Source of the DNA: Mycobacterium sp. GA-2829 | Lineage (GTDB): Bacteria > Actinomycetota > Actinomycetes > Mycobacteriales > Mycobacteriaceae | Length of the DNA stretch: 64,000 nucleotides | Assembly (NCBI RefSeq): GCF_001499965.1 | Contig: NZ_LQIT01000012.1 | Coordinates: 186,001 to 250,000 of the forward strand | Direction of reading: 5' to 3' | Shown here: one piece after another, positions 35,420-44,730 of the stretch | Numbering within the stretch: the stretch's first letter is position 1 | Layout: every line of letters starts with the position of its first letter | Notes under the pieces: generated by a model | What the model was told of the DNA's origin: nothing | Seen by the model: the letters and a program-made list of their open reading frames with translations, nothing else | Databases searched by the model: none | Position numbers and translations under genes: made by a program

Positions 35420-38400
35420 GTGACAGCAGCGGTTCCCGGCGCCGGCCTCCCCCATCAGTACCTGCAGTCCACCTTCGCCGCGGCGCCACGCACCCTCGTC
35501 GACATCCTGTACGACACCGCCGCCCGGTTCCCCGATGCGCCCGCCCTCGACGACGGCGCCGTCCAACTCACCTACGCCGAACTGGTCGCCGACATCGAGG
35601 ACAGCGTCGAGTGGCTGGCCGCCCGCGGGATCGGCCGCGGCGATCGCATCGGCATCCGGATGCCGTCGGGCAGCTACGCGCTGTACGTCGCGATCCTGTC
35701 GGTCCTGGCCGCGGGCGCCGCGTACGTACCCGTCGACGCCGACGATCCCGACGAACGCGCCCACCTCGTGTTCACCGAGGCCAACGTCGTCGCCGTCATC
35801 ACCGAACGCGGTCTGGTGCGCGGGCCCGGTTCGTCGCGCGGATGGCGCGCGGTCGCCCCGCTCAGCCGCGACGACGCATGGATCATCTTCACCTCCGGCT
35901 CCACCGGCGTCCCGAAGGGCGTCGCGGTCACCCATCGCAGTGCCGCCGCGTTCGTCGACGCCGAGGCCAAACTGTTTCTCGCCGACAACCCGCTGGGCCC
36001 CGGCGACCGGGTGCTCGCCGGGTTGTCGGTGGCGTTCGACGCGTCCTGCGAGGAGATGTGGCTGGCGTGGCGGCACGGCGCCTGCCTGGTCCCGGCACCG
36101 CGGTCGCTGGTGCGCAGCGGGATGGATCTGGGCCCGTGGCTGGTGTCGCGGGACATCACGGTCGTCTCGACGGTGCCGACGCTGGCCGCGCTGTGGCCGG
36201 CCGAGGCGCTCGAGGCGGTGCGGCTGCTGATCTTCGGCGGCGAGGCCTGCCCGCCGGAACTCGCCGAGCGCCTCGCGGTCGACGGGCGCGAGGTGTGGAA
36301 CACCTACGGCCCGACCGAGGCCACCGTGGTGGCGTGCGCGGCCCGGCTGGACGGGCGCGGCCCGGTCAGCATCGGGTTGCCGCTGCCCGGCTGGGATCTG
36401 GCGGTGGTCGACAAGGACGGGCTCCCGGTCGCCGACGGCGAGGTCGGCGAATTGGTCATCGGCGGGGTCGGGCTGGCCCGCTACCTCGATCCGGAGAAGG
36501 ATGCCGAGAAGTACGCCCCCATGCCGACGCTGGGCTGGGACCGCGCCTACCGCAGCGGCGACCTGGTGCGGTTGGCCCCGGAGGGGCTGTACTTCATCGG
36601 CCGCGCCGACGACCAGGTCAAGGTCGGTGGCCGGCGCATCGAGCTGGGAGAGGTGGACTCGGCGCTGGTGCACCTGCCCGGGGTGAGCGGCGGCGCCGCC
36701 GCGGTCCGCCGCACTGCCAGCGGCACCCCGCTGTTGGTCGGCTACATCGCGAGCGCCGACCCCGCGTTCGACCTCAACGCCGCACGCGCGGCACTGACCG
36801 AGGCGCTGCCCGCGGCGCTGGTGCCGCGGCTGGTGCTGGTCGACGCGCTGCCCACCCGCACGTCGGGCAAGGTCGACCGTGACGCGCTGCCCTGGCCGGT
36901 CGCGGGCGCCGAGGAGGAGGCGCCCGCGCTGAGCGGGACGATGGGCTGGCTGGCGGAGCTGTGGCGTGACGTGCTGGCCGCCCCGGTCGACGGACCCGAG
37001 GCGGACTTCTTCGCCTGCGGCGGCGGCAGCCTGTCGGCGGCGCAACTGGTGGTGGCGCTGCGGCGGCGGTATCCGATGGTCACGGTCGCCGACCTGTACG
37101 ACCATCCGCGGCTGGGTTCCCTGGCCGGCTACCTCGACGAACTGGATCCGCCGTCGGAGGTGATCCCCCGCGAGGTGGCGCCGACGCCGCGGTGGACGCA
37201 GGCCGCGCAGCTGGCGTTGTCACTGCCGTTGGCGACGCTGACCGCACTGCAGTGGGTGGTGTGGCTCGCGCTGCTCAACAACGTCGCCGCCGAGTTCTCG
37301 CTGCTCTCATGGGCGGTCCCGCTGAACTGGTGGGTGGTGCTGGCCGGGTTCATGCTGTTCGTGTCGCCGGTCGGCCGGATGGGCATCGCGGTGCTGTTCG
37401 CGCGCATGCTGCTGGGCAACCTGCAACCGGGCACCTACCGGCGGGGCGGGGCCGTTCACCTGCGGGTGTGGCTAGCCGAGCGGCTCGCCGCGGCCAGCGG
37501 CGCGGAGAACCTCGCCGGCGCGCCGTGGATGGTGTATTACGCACGCGCGCTTGGCAATTCGGTGGGCCGCGAGGTCGACCTGCACTCGCTGCCGCCGGTC
37601 ACCGGCATGCTCAAGATCGGGCACCGCTGCTCGGTGGAACCCGAGGTGGACCTCGCCGGCCACTGGATCGACGGCGATCAGTTCCACGTCGGGCACATCA
37701 CGATCGGCAACGACGCGACGATCGGCGCGCGCAGCACCCTGCTACCAGGTGCGGTGGTGGGCAAGAACGCCGACATCGCACCCGGCTCAGCGGTGCTGGG
37801 CAAGGTCAAGAACGGTCAGTACTGGACCGGATCCCCCGCGGCGAAATCCGGGAAGGCGCGCCATCCGTGGCCGGCTCAGCGGCCGCAGCGCGCACCGCTG
37901 TGGGTCGCGGCCTACGGGTTGACCTCGCTGCTGCTCGGGGGCATGCCGCTGGTGGCGTTGGCGGCCGGGCTGGCCGTGATCGGCTGGGGCGTCCGCAACA
38001 CCACGTCGGTGCTCGACGCGGTGCTGCCCGCGCTGCTGTGGACGCCGGTCGCCACGATCGTCGCGGTGGTCGTCTACGCGGCGCTGACCGTGGCGGGGGT
38101 GCGGTTGCTGTCGCTGGGCCTCGCAGAGGGCTACCACCCGGTGCGCAGCCGGATCGGATGGCAGGTGTGGGCCACCGAACGCCTGCTCGACGCCGCCCGC
38201 ACCTACCTGTTCCCGCTGTACGCGAGCCTGCTGACGCCGGGGTGGCTGCGGGTGCTCGGCGCGACCGTCGGCAGCGGCACCGAGATCTCGACGGCGCTGT
38301 TCACCCCGAAGTTCACCGTCGTCGAGGACGGCGCATTCCTCGCCGACGACACCATGGTCGCGTCCTACGAACTCGGCGGCGGCTGGATCCACGTCGCCAA

Positions 38401-39352
38401 GGCCACCATCGGCAGGCGGGCCTTCCTCGGCAACTCGGGGATCACCCAGCCCGGCCGCAAGGTCCCCGACGACGGTCTGGTCGCGGTCCTGTCGGCCACG
38501 CCGCGCAAGGCCAAGGCCGGATCGTCGTGGCTGGGCAGCCCGCCGGTTCGGTTGCGCCGCAACCCCACTGCCGCCGACGTGTTGCGCACCTTCCAGCCCA
38601 CGCCGCGGTTGAAGGCAATGCGCGGCGCCGTGGAGACATGCCGGCTCATCCCGGTGATCGTGACGTTCGCGATCGGCGTCGGGGTGCTGCTGGGGTTGCA
38701 GGCGTTGATCGTCGAGCTGGGCTACCTGTGGACGGCGCTGCTCGGCGGGGTGGTCCTGCTGGTGGCCGGCGCCGTCGCGGGCACGGTCGCGGTGATCGCC
38801 AAACGTCTGGTCATCGGGCGCATCGCGGCGATCGAACATCCGCTGTGGTCGTCGTTCGTGTGGCGCAACGAGGTGTCGGACACGTTCGTCGAGACCGTCG
38901 CCGCACCGTGGTTCGCCCGCGCCGCGAGCGGCACCCCGGTGATGAACCTCTGGCTGCGCGGCCTCGGCGCCACGATCGGCCGCGGCGTGTGGTGCGAGAC
39001 GTACTGGTTGCCGGAGGCGGATCTGGTGACACTCGGTGCGGGCGCGACGGTCAACCGCGGCTGCGTCGTCCAGACCCACCTGTTCCACGACCGCATCATG
39101 CGGATGGACACCGTCGTCCTCGAGGACGGCGCCACCCTCGGCCCGCACTGCGTGGCGCTGCCCGCCGCCCGGGTGGGTGCGGGTGCGACGGTGGGGCCGG
39201 GTTCGCTGGTGATGCGCGGTGACGAGGTGCCCGCCTCGACCCGCTGGCAGGGCAACCCGATCGCGCCGTGGAACCCGTTGCGCAAGAAGCGCGGTGACGC
39301 GTCGGCGAAGAAGAGGAAAGCCGCACGCGCCACCGAGGGCTCCGCCGCGTGA
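35420..39352 (+). CDS. Pls/PosA-family NRPS-like synthetase (adenylation-carrier-membrane protein)
   Basis: A 1310-aa single-module synthetase. An adenylation domain (about 20-505) has FTSGSTGVPKGV, FDASCEEMW, NTYGPTEATV, YRSGDLVR, and the catalytic Lys in RTSGKVDRDAL. A carrier domain follows with S537 in ACGGGSLSA as the pantetheine site. Then come about six membrane spans interleaved with hexapeptide-repeat (left-handed beta-helix) domains (for example HITIGNDATIGARSTLLPG). There is no condensation or thioesterase domain. This is the architecture of Streptomyces epsilon-poly-L-lysine synthetase Pls (about 1319 aa), which links lysines through side chains. The amino acid used here cannot be read reliably. 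It overlaps an M1 aminopeptidase gene by 4 nt. Confidence 0.9.
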   Translation: MTAAVPGAGLPHQYLQSTFAAAPRTLVDILYDTAARFPDAPALDDGAVQLTYAELVADIEDSVEWLAARGIGRGDRIGIRMPSGSYALYVAILSVLAAGAAYVPVDADDPDERAHLVFTEANVVAVITERGLVRGPGSSRGWRAVAPLSRDDAWIIFTSGSTGVPKGVAVTHRSAAAFVDAEAKLFLADNPLGPGDRVLAGLSVAFDASCEEMWLAWRHGACLVPAPRSLVRSGMDLGPWLVSRDITVVSTVPTLAALWPAEALEAVRLLIFGGEACPPELAERLAVDGREVWNTYGPTEATVVACAARLDGRGPVSIGLPLPGWDLAVVDKDGLPVADGEVGELVIGGVGLARYLDPEKDAEKYAPMPTLGWDRAYRSGDLVRLAPEGLYFIGRADDQVKVGGRRIELGEVDSALVHLPGVSGGAAAVRRTASGTPLLVGYIASADPAFDLNAARAALTEALPAALVPRLVLVDALPTRTSGKVDRDALPWPVAGAEEEAPALSGTMGWLAELWRDVLAAPVDGPEADFFACGGGSLSAAQLVVALRRRYPMVTVADLYDHPRLGSLAGYLDELDPPSEVIPREVAPTPRWTQAAQLALSLPLATLTALQWVVWLALLNNVAAEFSLLSWAVPLNWWVVLAGFMLFVSPVGRMGIAVLFARMLLGNLQPGTYRRGGAVHLRVWLAERLAAASGAENLAGAPWMVYYARALGNSVGREVDLHSLPPVTGMLKIGHRCSVEPEVDLAGHWIDGDQFHVGHITIGNDATIGARSTLLPGAVVGKNADIAPGSAVLGKVKNGQYWTGSPAAKSGKARHPWPAQRPQRAPLWVAAYGLTSLLLGGMPLVALAAGLAVIGWGVRNTTSVLDAVLPALLWTPVATIVAVVVYAALTVAGVRLLSLGLAEGYHPVRSRIGWQVWATERLLDAARTYLFPLYASLLTPGWLRVLGATVGSGTEISTALFTPKFTVVEDGAFLADDTMVASYELGGGWIHVAKATIGRRAFLGNSGITQPGRKVPDDGLVAVLSATPRKAKAGSSWLGSPPVRLRRNPTAADVLRTFQPTPRLKAMRGAVETCRLIPVIVTFAIGVGVLLGLQALIVELGYLWTALLGGVVLLVAGAVAGTVAVIAKRLVIGRIAAIEHPLWSSFVWRNEVSDTFVETVAAPWFARAASGTPVMNLWLRGLGATIGRGVWCETYWLPEADLVTLGAGATVNRGCVVQTHLFHDRIMRMDTVVLEDGATLGPHCVALPAARVGAGATVGPGSLVMRGDEVPASTRWQGNPIAPWNPLRKKRGDASAKKRKAARATEGSAA

Positions 39353-40677
39353 CCCGGGCCAAGAAGGCCAAGGGCGGCCCCGCCGTGATCGACCCCTACC
39401 TGCCCGAGACCGGCAACTTCGGCTACCGGGTGTCGCGCTACGAACTCGACCTCGAGTACAAGGTCGCGATCAACCGGCTGACGGGTTCGGCGTCGATCAC
39501 CGCCGTCACCCTGGCCGCGCTGCGCACGTTCACCCTCGACCTGGCCGACACCTTGCGGGTGACGAAGGTGTCGGTCAACGGCCGCAGACCCGCGCGATAC
39601 TCCGCCTCACACAACAAGTTACGCATCGAGTTGTCCTCCGCGCTGCCCGCGGGCGTGGCACTGGTCGTCGACGTCCGCTACGGCGGCACCCCCGAGCCCA
39701 TCGAAACGCTGTGGGGTGACGTCGGATTCGAGGAGCTGACCAACGGAGCGCTGGTCGCCGGGCAACCCAACGGCGCGTCGTCGTGGTTCCCGTGCGACGA
39801 CCACCCCGCCGCCAAGGCCAGCTACCGCATCCAGATCAGCACCGACAGCCCCTACCGCGCGATCGCCAACGGCGAGTTGGTGTCCCGCCGCGCGCGGGCG
39901 GGCCACACGGTGTGGACCTACGAACAGGCCGAACCGACCTCGACGTACCTGATCACGCTGCAGATCGGCATGTACGACATGCACAAGCTGGCCAAGACAC
40001 CGGTGCCCATCCAGGCCGCGCTGCCCGCCCGGTTACGGCAGAACTTCGACCACGACTTCGGCCGCCAACCGCAGATGATGAAGCTGTTCGTCAAACTGTT
40101 CGGCCCCTATCCGCTCGCCAGCGGCTACACCGTCGTCGTCACCGACGACGACCTCGAGATCCCCCTCGAGGCGCAGGGCATCTCGATCTTCGGCGCCAAT
40201 CACTGCAACGGCACCCGGCGCGCCGAACGGTTGATCGCCCACGAACTCGCACACCAGTGGTTCGGCAACTCGGTGACCGTGCGGCGCTGGCGCGACATCT
40301 GGCTGCACGAGGGTTTCGCCTGCTACGCGGAGTGGCTGTGGTCGGAGAACTCCGGCGGCCGCAGCGCCGACGAGTGGGCGAAGCACTATCACTCGCGCCT
40401 GGCCGATCAGCCGCAGGACCTCGTCCTCGCCGATCCCGGTCCGAAGGACATGTTCGACGACCGCGTGTACAAGCGGGGCGCGCTGACCCTGCACGTACTG
40501 CGCACCCGCATCGGCGACGAGAAGTTCTTCGCACTGCTGCAGGAGTGGACCGCGCGCCACCGGCACAGCACCGCGTTCACCGACGACTTCACCGGCCTGG
40601 CCGCCAACTACGCCGACGAGTCGCTGCGCCCGCTGTGGGACGCGTGGCTCTACGCCGAGGATCTGCCGGAGCTGTGA
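39349..40677 (+). CDS. M1-family zinc aminopeptidase
   Basis: A 442-aa metallopeptidase, short for the family, consisting of the N-terminal beta domain and the thermolysin-like domain without the long C-terminal helical domain. The zinc site is complete: H298-E-L-A-H302 and E321 (HELAHQW ... LHEGF, HExxH-18-E). The usual GAMEN exopeptidase motif reads LEAQG, a variant known in some bacterial M1 members. No signal peptide is seen, so it is probably cytosolic. Its GTG overlaps the stop of the Pls-like synthetase, which suggests that it trims or recycles the synthetase product; in Streptomyces a zinc aminopeptidase degrades epsilon-poly-lysine (from memory). Confidence 0.9.
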   Translation: MTRAKKAKGGPAVIDPYLPETGNFGYRVSRYELDLEYKVAINRLTGSASITAVTLAALRTFTLDLADTLRVTKVSVNGRRPARYSASHNKLRIELSSALPAGVALVVDVRYGGTPEPIETLWGDVGFEELTNGALVAGQPNGASSWFPCDDHPAAKASYRIQISTDSPYRAIANGELVSRRARAGHTVWTYEQAEPTSTYLITLQIGMYDMHKLAKTPVPIQAALPARLRQNFDHDFGRQPQMMKLFVKLFGPYPLASGYTVVVTDDDLEIPLEAQGISIFGANHCNGTRRAERLIAHELAHQWFGNSVTVRRWRDIWLHEGFACYAEWLWSENSGGRSADEWAKHYHSRLADQPQDLVLADPGPKDMFDDRVYKRGALTLHVLRTRIGDEKFFALLQEWTARHRHSTAFTDDFTGLAANYADESLRPLWDAWLYAEDLPEL

Positions 40678-41918
40678 CCGACGCGGCGCCGTCGACCGGC
40701 CCCGTCACGCGAAGCAGCGTGGCACGGGTCGGTGTGGCGACCGCGGTGACCGCGCTGTGCGGGTACGCGGTGCTCTACCTGGCCGCCCGCGACCTGGAAC
40801 CGGCCGGCTTCTCGGTGTTCGGGGTGTTCTGGGGGGCGTTCGGTCTGGTCAGCGGCGCGGCGTTCGGGCTGCTGCAGGAGGCCACCCGCGAGGTCCGGGA
40901 CGCCCGCGCCGAGAAGTCGCCGGAGGGTCCGCACACCCATCCCACGCGGGTCGGGGCGATGGTCGCCGTCGTCGCGGCCGTGCTGATCGCGGCCACCGCG
41001 CCGCTGTGGTCGAGCCGGGTGTTCGTCGAGCAGCAGTGGTTGTCGGTGGCGCTGCTCAGCGCCGGCCTGGCCGGGTTCTGCGTGCACGCGACGCTGCTGG
41101 GCATGCTGGCCGGGGTCGACCTGTGGTCCCAGTACGGGGCGCTGATGGTGGCCGACGCGGTGACGCGGGTCCTGGTGGCGCTCGCCGCGTTCGCGGTCGG
41201 CTGGGGACTCGGCGGCTACCTGTGGGCGACGGTCGGCGGTGCGCTGGCGTGGCTGCTGCTGCTCGTCTGCTCCCCCGCCACCCGCGCGGCTGCCCGGCTG
41301 CGCACGCCCGGCAGCACCACGACGTTCCTACGCGGGGCCGCGCACTCGATCGCCGCCGCCGGCGCCAGCGCCGTGCTGGTGATGGGTTTCCCGGTGCTGC
41401 TGCAGGCCACCTCCGAGGATCTGGGCGCCGCGGGCGGTGTGGTGATCCTGGCCGTGACGCTGACCCGGGCGCCGCTGCTGGTGCCGTTGACCGCCATGCA
41501 GGGCAACCTGATCGCCCACTTCGTCGATCAGCGCACCGCGCGGGTGCGCGCGCTGCTCGCGCCCGCCGCGCTGGTCGTCGGGCTCGGCGCGGTCGGGGTC
41601 GCCGCCGCGGGGCTGGTGGGACCGTGGCTGCTGCGGGCCGGGTTCGGCGAGCAGTACCGCGCCGACGGGGCGCTGCTGGCGTGGTTGACCGCGGCGGCGG
41701 TGGCGATCGCGCTGCTGACGCTGACCGGGGCGGCGACCGTCGCGGCGGCCATGCACCGCACCTATGCGACCGGGTGGGTCAGCGCGACGGCGGCCGCCGT
41801 GCTGCTGTTGCTGCTGCCGCTGGACCTGGAGACCAGGACGGTGGTCGCGTTGCTGTGCGGCCCGCTGGTCGGGATCACCGTGCATCTGATCGCGCTATCC
41901 TGGCCGGGTTTGCGGTAG
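40674..41918 (+). CDS. Polysaccharide-flippase-like multi-span membrane protein (Rv3630-like)
   Basis: A 414-aa protein with about 11-12 hydrophobic spans and few charged residues, resembling MATE/Wzx-type flippases. It corresponds in type to Rv3630. The cargo is unknown. The GTG at 40674 overlaps the aminopeptidase stop (GTGA). A charged cytosolic loop follows the second span (ATREVRDARAEKSPEGPHTH). Its place between the peptidase and GalE suggests export of a lipid- or carrier-linked molecule, which is inference. Confidence 0.75.
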   Translation: MTDAAPSTGPVTRSSVARVGVATAVTALCGYAVLYLAARDLEPAGFSVFGVFWGAFGLVSGAAFGLLQEATREVRDARAEKSPEGPHTHPTRVGAMVAVVAAVLIAATAPLWSSRVFVEQQWLSVALLSAGLAGFCVHATLLGMLAGVDLWSQYGALMVADAVTRVLVALAAFAVGWGLGGYLWATVGGALAWLLLLVCSPATRAAARLRTPGSTTTFLRGAAHSIAAAGASAVLVMGFPVLLQATSEDLGAAGGVVILAVTLTRAPLLVPLTAMQGNLIAHFVDQRTARVRALLAPAALVVGLGAVGVAAAGLVGPWLLRAGFGEQYRADGALLAWLTAAAVAIALLTLTGAATVAAAMHRTYATGWVSATAAAVLLLLLPLDLETRTVVALLCGPLVGITVHLIALSWPGLR

Positions 41919-41926
41919 GAGGCGAC

Positions 41927-42919
41927 ATGACCTGGCTGGTGACGGGCGGGGCCGGTTACATCGGCTCGCACGTGGTGCGCGCGCTGCTCGACGCAGAGAT
42001 GCCCGTGGTGGTCATCGACGACCTGTCGACCGGCTTCGAGGAGTTCGTGCCCGACGGAGTGCCGTTCGTGCGGGGCACTCTGCTCGACGAGGCCCTGGTG
42101 CTCGACACGCTGCGCGACCACAGGGTCACCGGGGTCATCCACATCGCCGGCTACAAGTACGCCGGGGTGTCGGTGTCGCGGCCGCTGCACACCTACGAGC
42201 AGAACGTCACGGCGATGGTCGCGCTGCTGCGCGCGATGGGCGACGCCGGCGTCGACAAGGTGGTGTTCTCCTCGAGCGCGGCGACGTTCGGCACCCCCGA
42301 CGTCGACCTCGTCGACGAGCAGACCGCCACGCGGCCCGAGTCTCCGTACGGGGAGACCAAGCTGATCGGCGAATGGCTGCTGCGCGACGTCGCCCGCGCG
42401 ACCGGGCTGCGGCACACCAGCCTGCGGTACTTCAACGTGGTGGGGTCGGGATCGGAGACGCTGTACGACGCCAGCCCGCACAACCTGTTCCCGTTGGTGT
42501 TCGAGATGCTGCACGACGGCCGCGTCCCCCGCATCAACGGCGACGACTACCCCACCCCCGACGGCACCTGCGTGCGCGACTACATCCACGTCACCGATCT
42601 GGCCCTGGCGCACGTCGCCGCGGCGCGGCGGCTGGCCGACGGGCAACCCGTCGAACCGGTGTACAACCTGGGCAGCGGCGACGGTACGTCCGTGCGGGAG
42701 ATCATGACCGCGATCCGGGAGGTCACCGGTATCGAGTTCGAGCCGGAGATCATGCCGCGCCGTCCCGGTGACCCGGCCCGCATCGTCGCCTCAGGCGAGC
42801 TGGCCCGGCGCGACCTGGATTGGCAGATGCGGCATTCCGTGCAGGACATGGTCGCCTCGGCGTGGCGGGCCAGCCTGGTGGCGCGGGCGGCGGCGCCGGG
42901 TGCGGAGTGGGCCGGCTGA
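41927..42919 (+). CDS. galE: UDP-glucose 4-epimerase GalE
   Basis: A 330-aa extended short-chain dehydrogenase. The NAD-binding motif is GGAGYIGSH (about 7-15), the Ser of the active site is in FSSSAATFG, and YGETK provides the Tyr and Lys. The RDYIHVTDLA and YNLGSGDGTSV segments are typical of UDP-hexose epimerases. It interconverts UDP-glucose and UDP-galactose, the precursor of cell-wall galactan. A GGAGG sequence lies just before the ATG at 41927. It is 8 bp after the flippase-like gene and its end overlaps the next gene by 13 nt. Confidence 0.9.
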   Translation: MTWLVTGGAGYIGSHVVRALLDAEMPVVVIDDLSTGFEEFVPDGVPFVRGTLLDEALVLDTLRDHRVTGVIHIAGYKYAGVSVSRPLHTYEQNVTAMVALLRAMGDAGVDKVVFSSSAATFGTPDVDLVDEQTATRPESPYGETKLIGEWLLRDVARATGLRHTSLRYFNVVGSGSETLYDASPHNLFPLVFEMLHDGRVPRINGDDYPTPDGTCVRDYIHVTDLALAHVAAARRLADGQPVEPVYNLGSGDGTSVREIMTAIREVTGIEFEPEIMPRRPGDPARIVASGELARRDLDWQMRHSVQDMVASAWRASLVARAAAPGAEWAG

Positions 42920-44670
42920 ACCGGGTCAGCGCCGCCGCCGTCGGGCTGATCGCGGTGCACCTGGCCGTGCGCGCGGTGCTGGCGTTCGGCGGCTACTTCT
43001 ACTGGGACGACCTGATCCTCATCGGTCGGGCCGGGACGCAGGGGCTGCTGTCGCCGTCGTTCCTGTTCGACGACCACGACGGCCACGTGATGCCCGCGGC
43101 GTTCCTGGTGTCGGGCGCGATCACCCGGGCCGCGCCGTGGTCGTGGGCGCTGCCCGCGCTGAGTCTGGTGGTGTTGCAGCTGTTGGCGTCGCTGGCGTTG
43201 TTGCGGGCGCTGCACGTCATCCTGGGGTGGCGTCCGGTGTTGTTGCTGCCGTTGACGTTTGCGATGTTCACCCCGTTGGCGGTGCCGGGCTTCGCGTGGT
43301 GGGCCGCAGCATTGAACTCGCTGCCGATGCTGGCGGCGCTGGCATGGGTGTGCGCCGACGCGATCCTGTTGGTGCGCACCGGGAGACAGCGCTACGCGGT
43401 GACGGCCGTTGCGGTGTACGTCGGCGGGTTGCTGTTCTTCGAGAAGGCGGCGGTGATCCCGTTCGTCGCGTTCGCGGTCGCGGCACTGCTGGCCTACGTC
43501 ACGGGGACATCCTCGGCTTTGGTTGCGGTGTGGCGGCGCGGTTTTCGGCTGTGGGTCGCGGCGTTGGCGGTCACGGCCGCGTGGATCGGGGTGTACCTGC
43601 TCGTCGTCGACCAGAAGCGGTGGAGCTTCGATCTCGCGATGACGTGGGATCTACTGGCCCGGTCGTTCACGCATGGCATCGTGCCGGGGTTGGTTGGCGG
43701 GCCGTGGGATTGGCAGCGGTGGGCGCCGGCCTCCCCCTGGGCCACACCGCATCTGGCGGTGATGGTGCTGGGGTGGGTGGCGTTGGCCGCCGTAATCGCG
43801 GTGTCGTTCGCGCGGAAGCGGCGGATCGGACCGGTGTGGGCGGTGGCGGTCGGATATGCGGTGGCCTGCCAGGTGCCGATCTACCTGATGCGCTCATCGC
43901 GGTTCACCGCACTCGAGTTGGCGCAGACGCTGCGGTATCTGCCGGATCTGGTGGTGGTGCTGGCGCTGCTGATGGCGGTCGGCTTCTGCGCGCCGAATCG
44001 GGAGGGTGTGCGGTGGCTGGACGCCTCGCGGGCGCGGGCCGCGGTGGTGGCCGGGCTGACCGTGGTGTTCGTGGCGAGCAGCCTGTATTCGACGGTGACG
44101 TTCTCCCGCATCTGGCGCGACAGTCCGGTGCCGGAGTATCTCGCCAACGCGCGGGCGGGTCTGGCCACGGTGGCCGAGCCGATGCTGGACCAGGAGGTCG
44201 ATCCGCTGATCATGCAGCGGGTGGCGGCGCCGGAGAACCTGGCCAGCCATATGTTCGCGTTGTTCGATGAGCGGCCGGAGTTCGCGGAGAGCACGACGTC
44301 GCTGCGGATGCTGGACCGGTCCGGGCATGTGGTCGATGCGTTGGTGACGTGGGTGCGGGCGATCCGGCCGGGGCCCGAACCGAACTGCGGGTATCTGGTG
44401 CAGCCGGACTTCCCGGTGCGGATGGAGTTGGACGGGCCGCTGCTGCCCGCGGACTGGACGGCGGAGATCAACTACCTGGCGAACAGCGACGGGTCGCTGA
44501 TGATGGCGCTGTCGGAGGGTCCGGAGGTCAAGGTGCCGGTGCGGCCGGGCCTGAACCGGGTTTTCGTGCGGTTGCCGGGCGCCGGGGACGCAATCAATGT
44601 CAGCGCGAGCACCGCCGCGCTGTCGGTGTGCATATCGCCCGGTCCCGTCGGATTCGTGGCACCGAGGTAG
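42907..44670 (+). CDS. Polytopic membrane protein, possibly GT-C glycosyltransferase (Rv3635-like)
   Basis: A 587-aa protein with about 10-11 membrane spans in the first 400 residues and a soluble C-terminal domain (about 400-587) that ends in a beta-rich region. The first extracytoplasmic loop contains WDDLILIGR; paired Asp residues in that place are typical of GT-C polyprenyl-phosphate-sugar transferases, so such a role is plausible but unproven. It matches the size and type of Rv3635. The GTG at 42907 overlaps galE; other GTG codons further in are possible. It ends the tightly packed run from 35420. Confidence 0.72.
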   Translation: MGRLNRVSAAAVGLIAVHLAVRAVLAFGGYFYWDDLILIGRAGTQGLLSPSFLFDDHDGHVMPAAFLVSGAITRAAPWSWALPALSLVVLQLLASLALLRALHVILGWRPVLLLPLTFAMFTPLAVPGFAWWAAALNSLPMLAALAWVCADAILLVRTGRQRYAVTAVAVYVGGLLFFEKAAVIPFVAFAVAALLAYVTGTSSALVAVWRRGFRLWVAALAVTAAWIGVYLLVVDQKRWSFDLAMTWDLLARSFTHGIVPGLVGGPWDWQRWAPASPWATPHLAVMVLGWVALAAVIAVSFARKRRIGPVWAVAVGYAVACQVPIYLMRSSRFTALELAQTLRYLPDLVVVLALLMAVGFCAPNREGVRWLDASRARAAVVAGLTVVFVASSLYSTVTFSRIWRDSPVPEYLANARAGLATVAEPMLDQEVDPLIMQRVAAPENLASHMFALFDERPEFAESTTSLRMLDRSGHVVDALVTWVRAIRPGPEPNCGYLVQPDFPVRMELDGPLLPADWTAEINYLANSDGSLMMALSEGPEVKVPVRPGLNRVFVRLPGAGDAINVSASTAALSVCISPGPVGFVAPR

Positions 44671-44694
44671 TACGGGGTACGGGATACTGGGCAA

Positions 44695-44730
44695 ATGACG
44701 TTGCGACGCGGAGAGGTTGCGCGCCGGTGA
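44695..44730 (+). CDS. Candidate leaderless 11-residue upstream ORF
   Basis: ATG at 44695 opens an 11-codon frame (MTLRRGEVARR) whose TGA overlaps the GTG of the large ESX-like gene. A GATACT box 6 nt upstream could place the transcript start on this ATG. If real, ribosomes ending here would restart on the downstream GTG. Evidence is positional only. Confidence 0.3.
   Translation: MTLRRGEVARR

Noticed and set aside
35141..37105. Extension of the terC frame far upstream into the Pls-like gene
   Set aside because: The open frame is a by-product of GC bias. The riboswitch and the GGAGG site fix the terC start at 35140.
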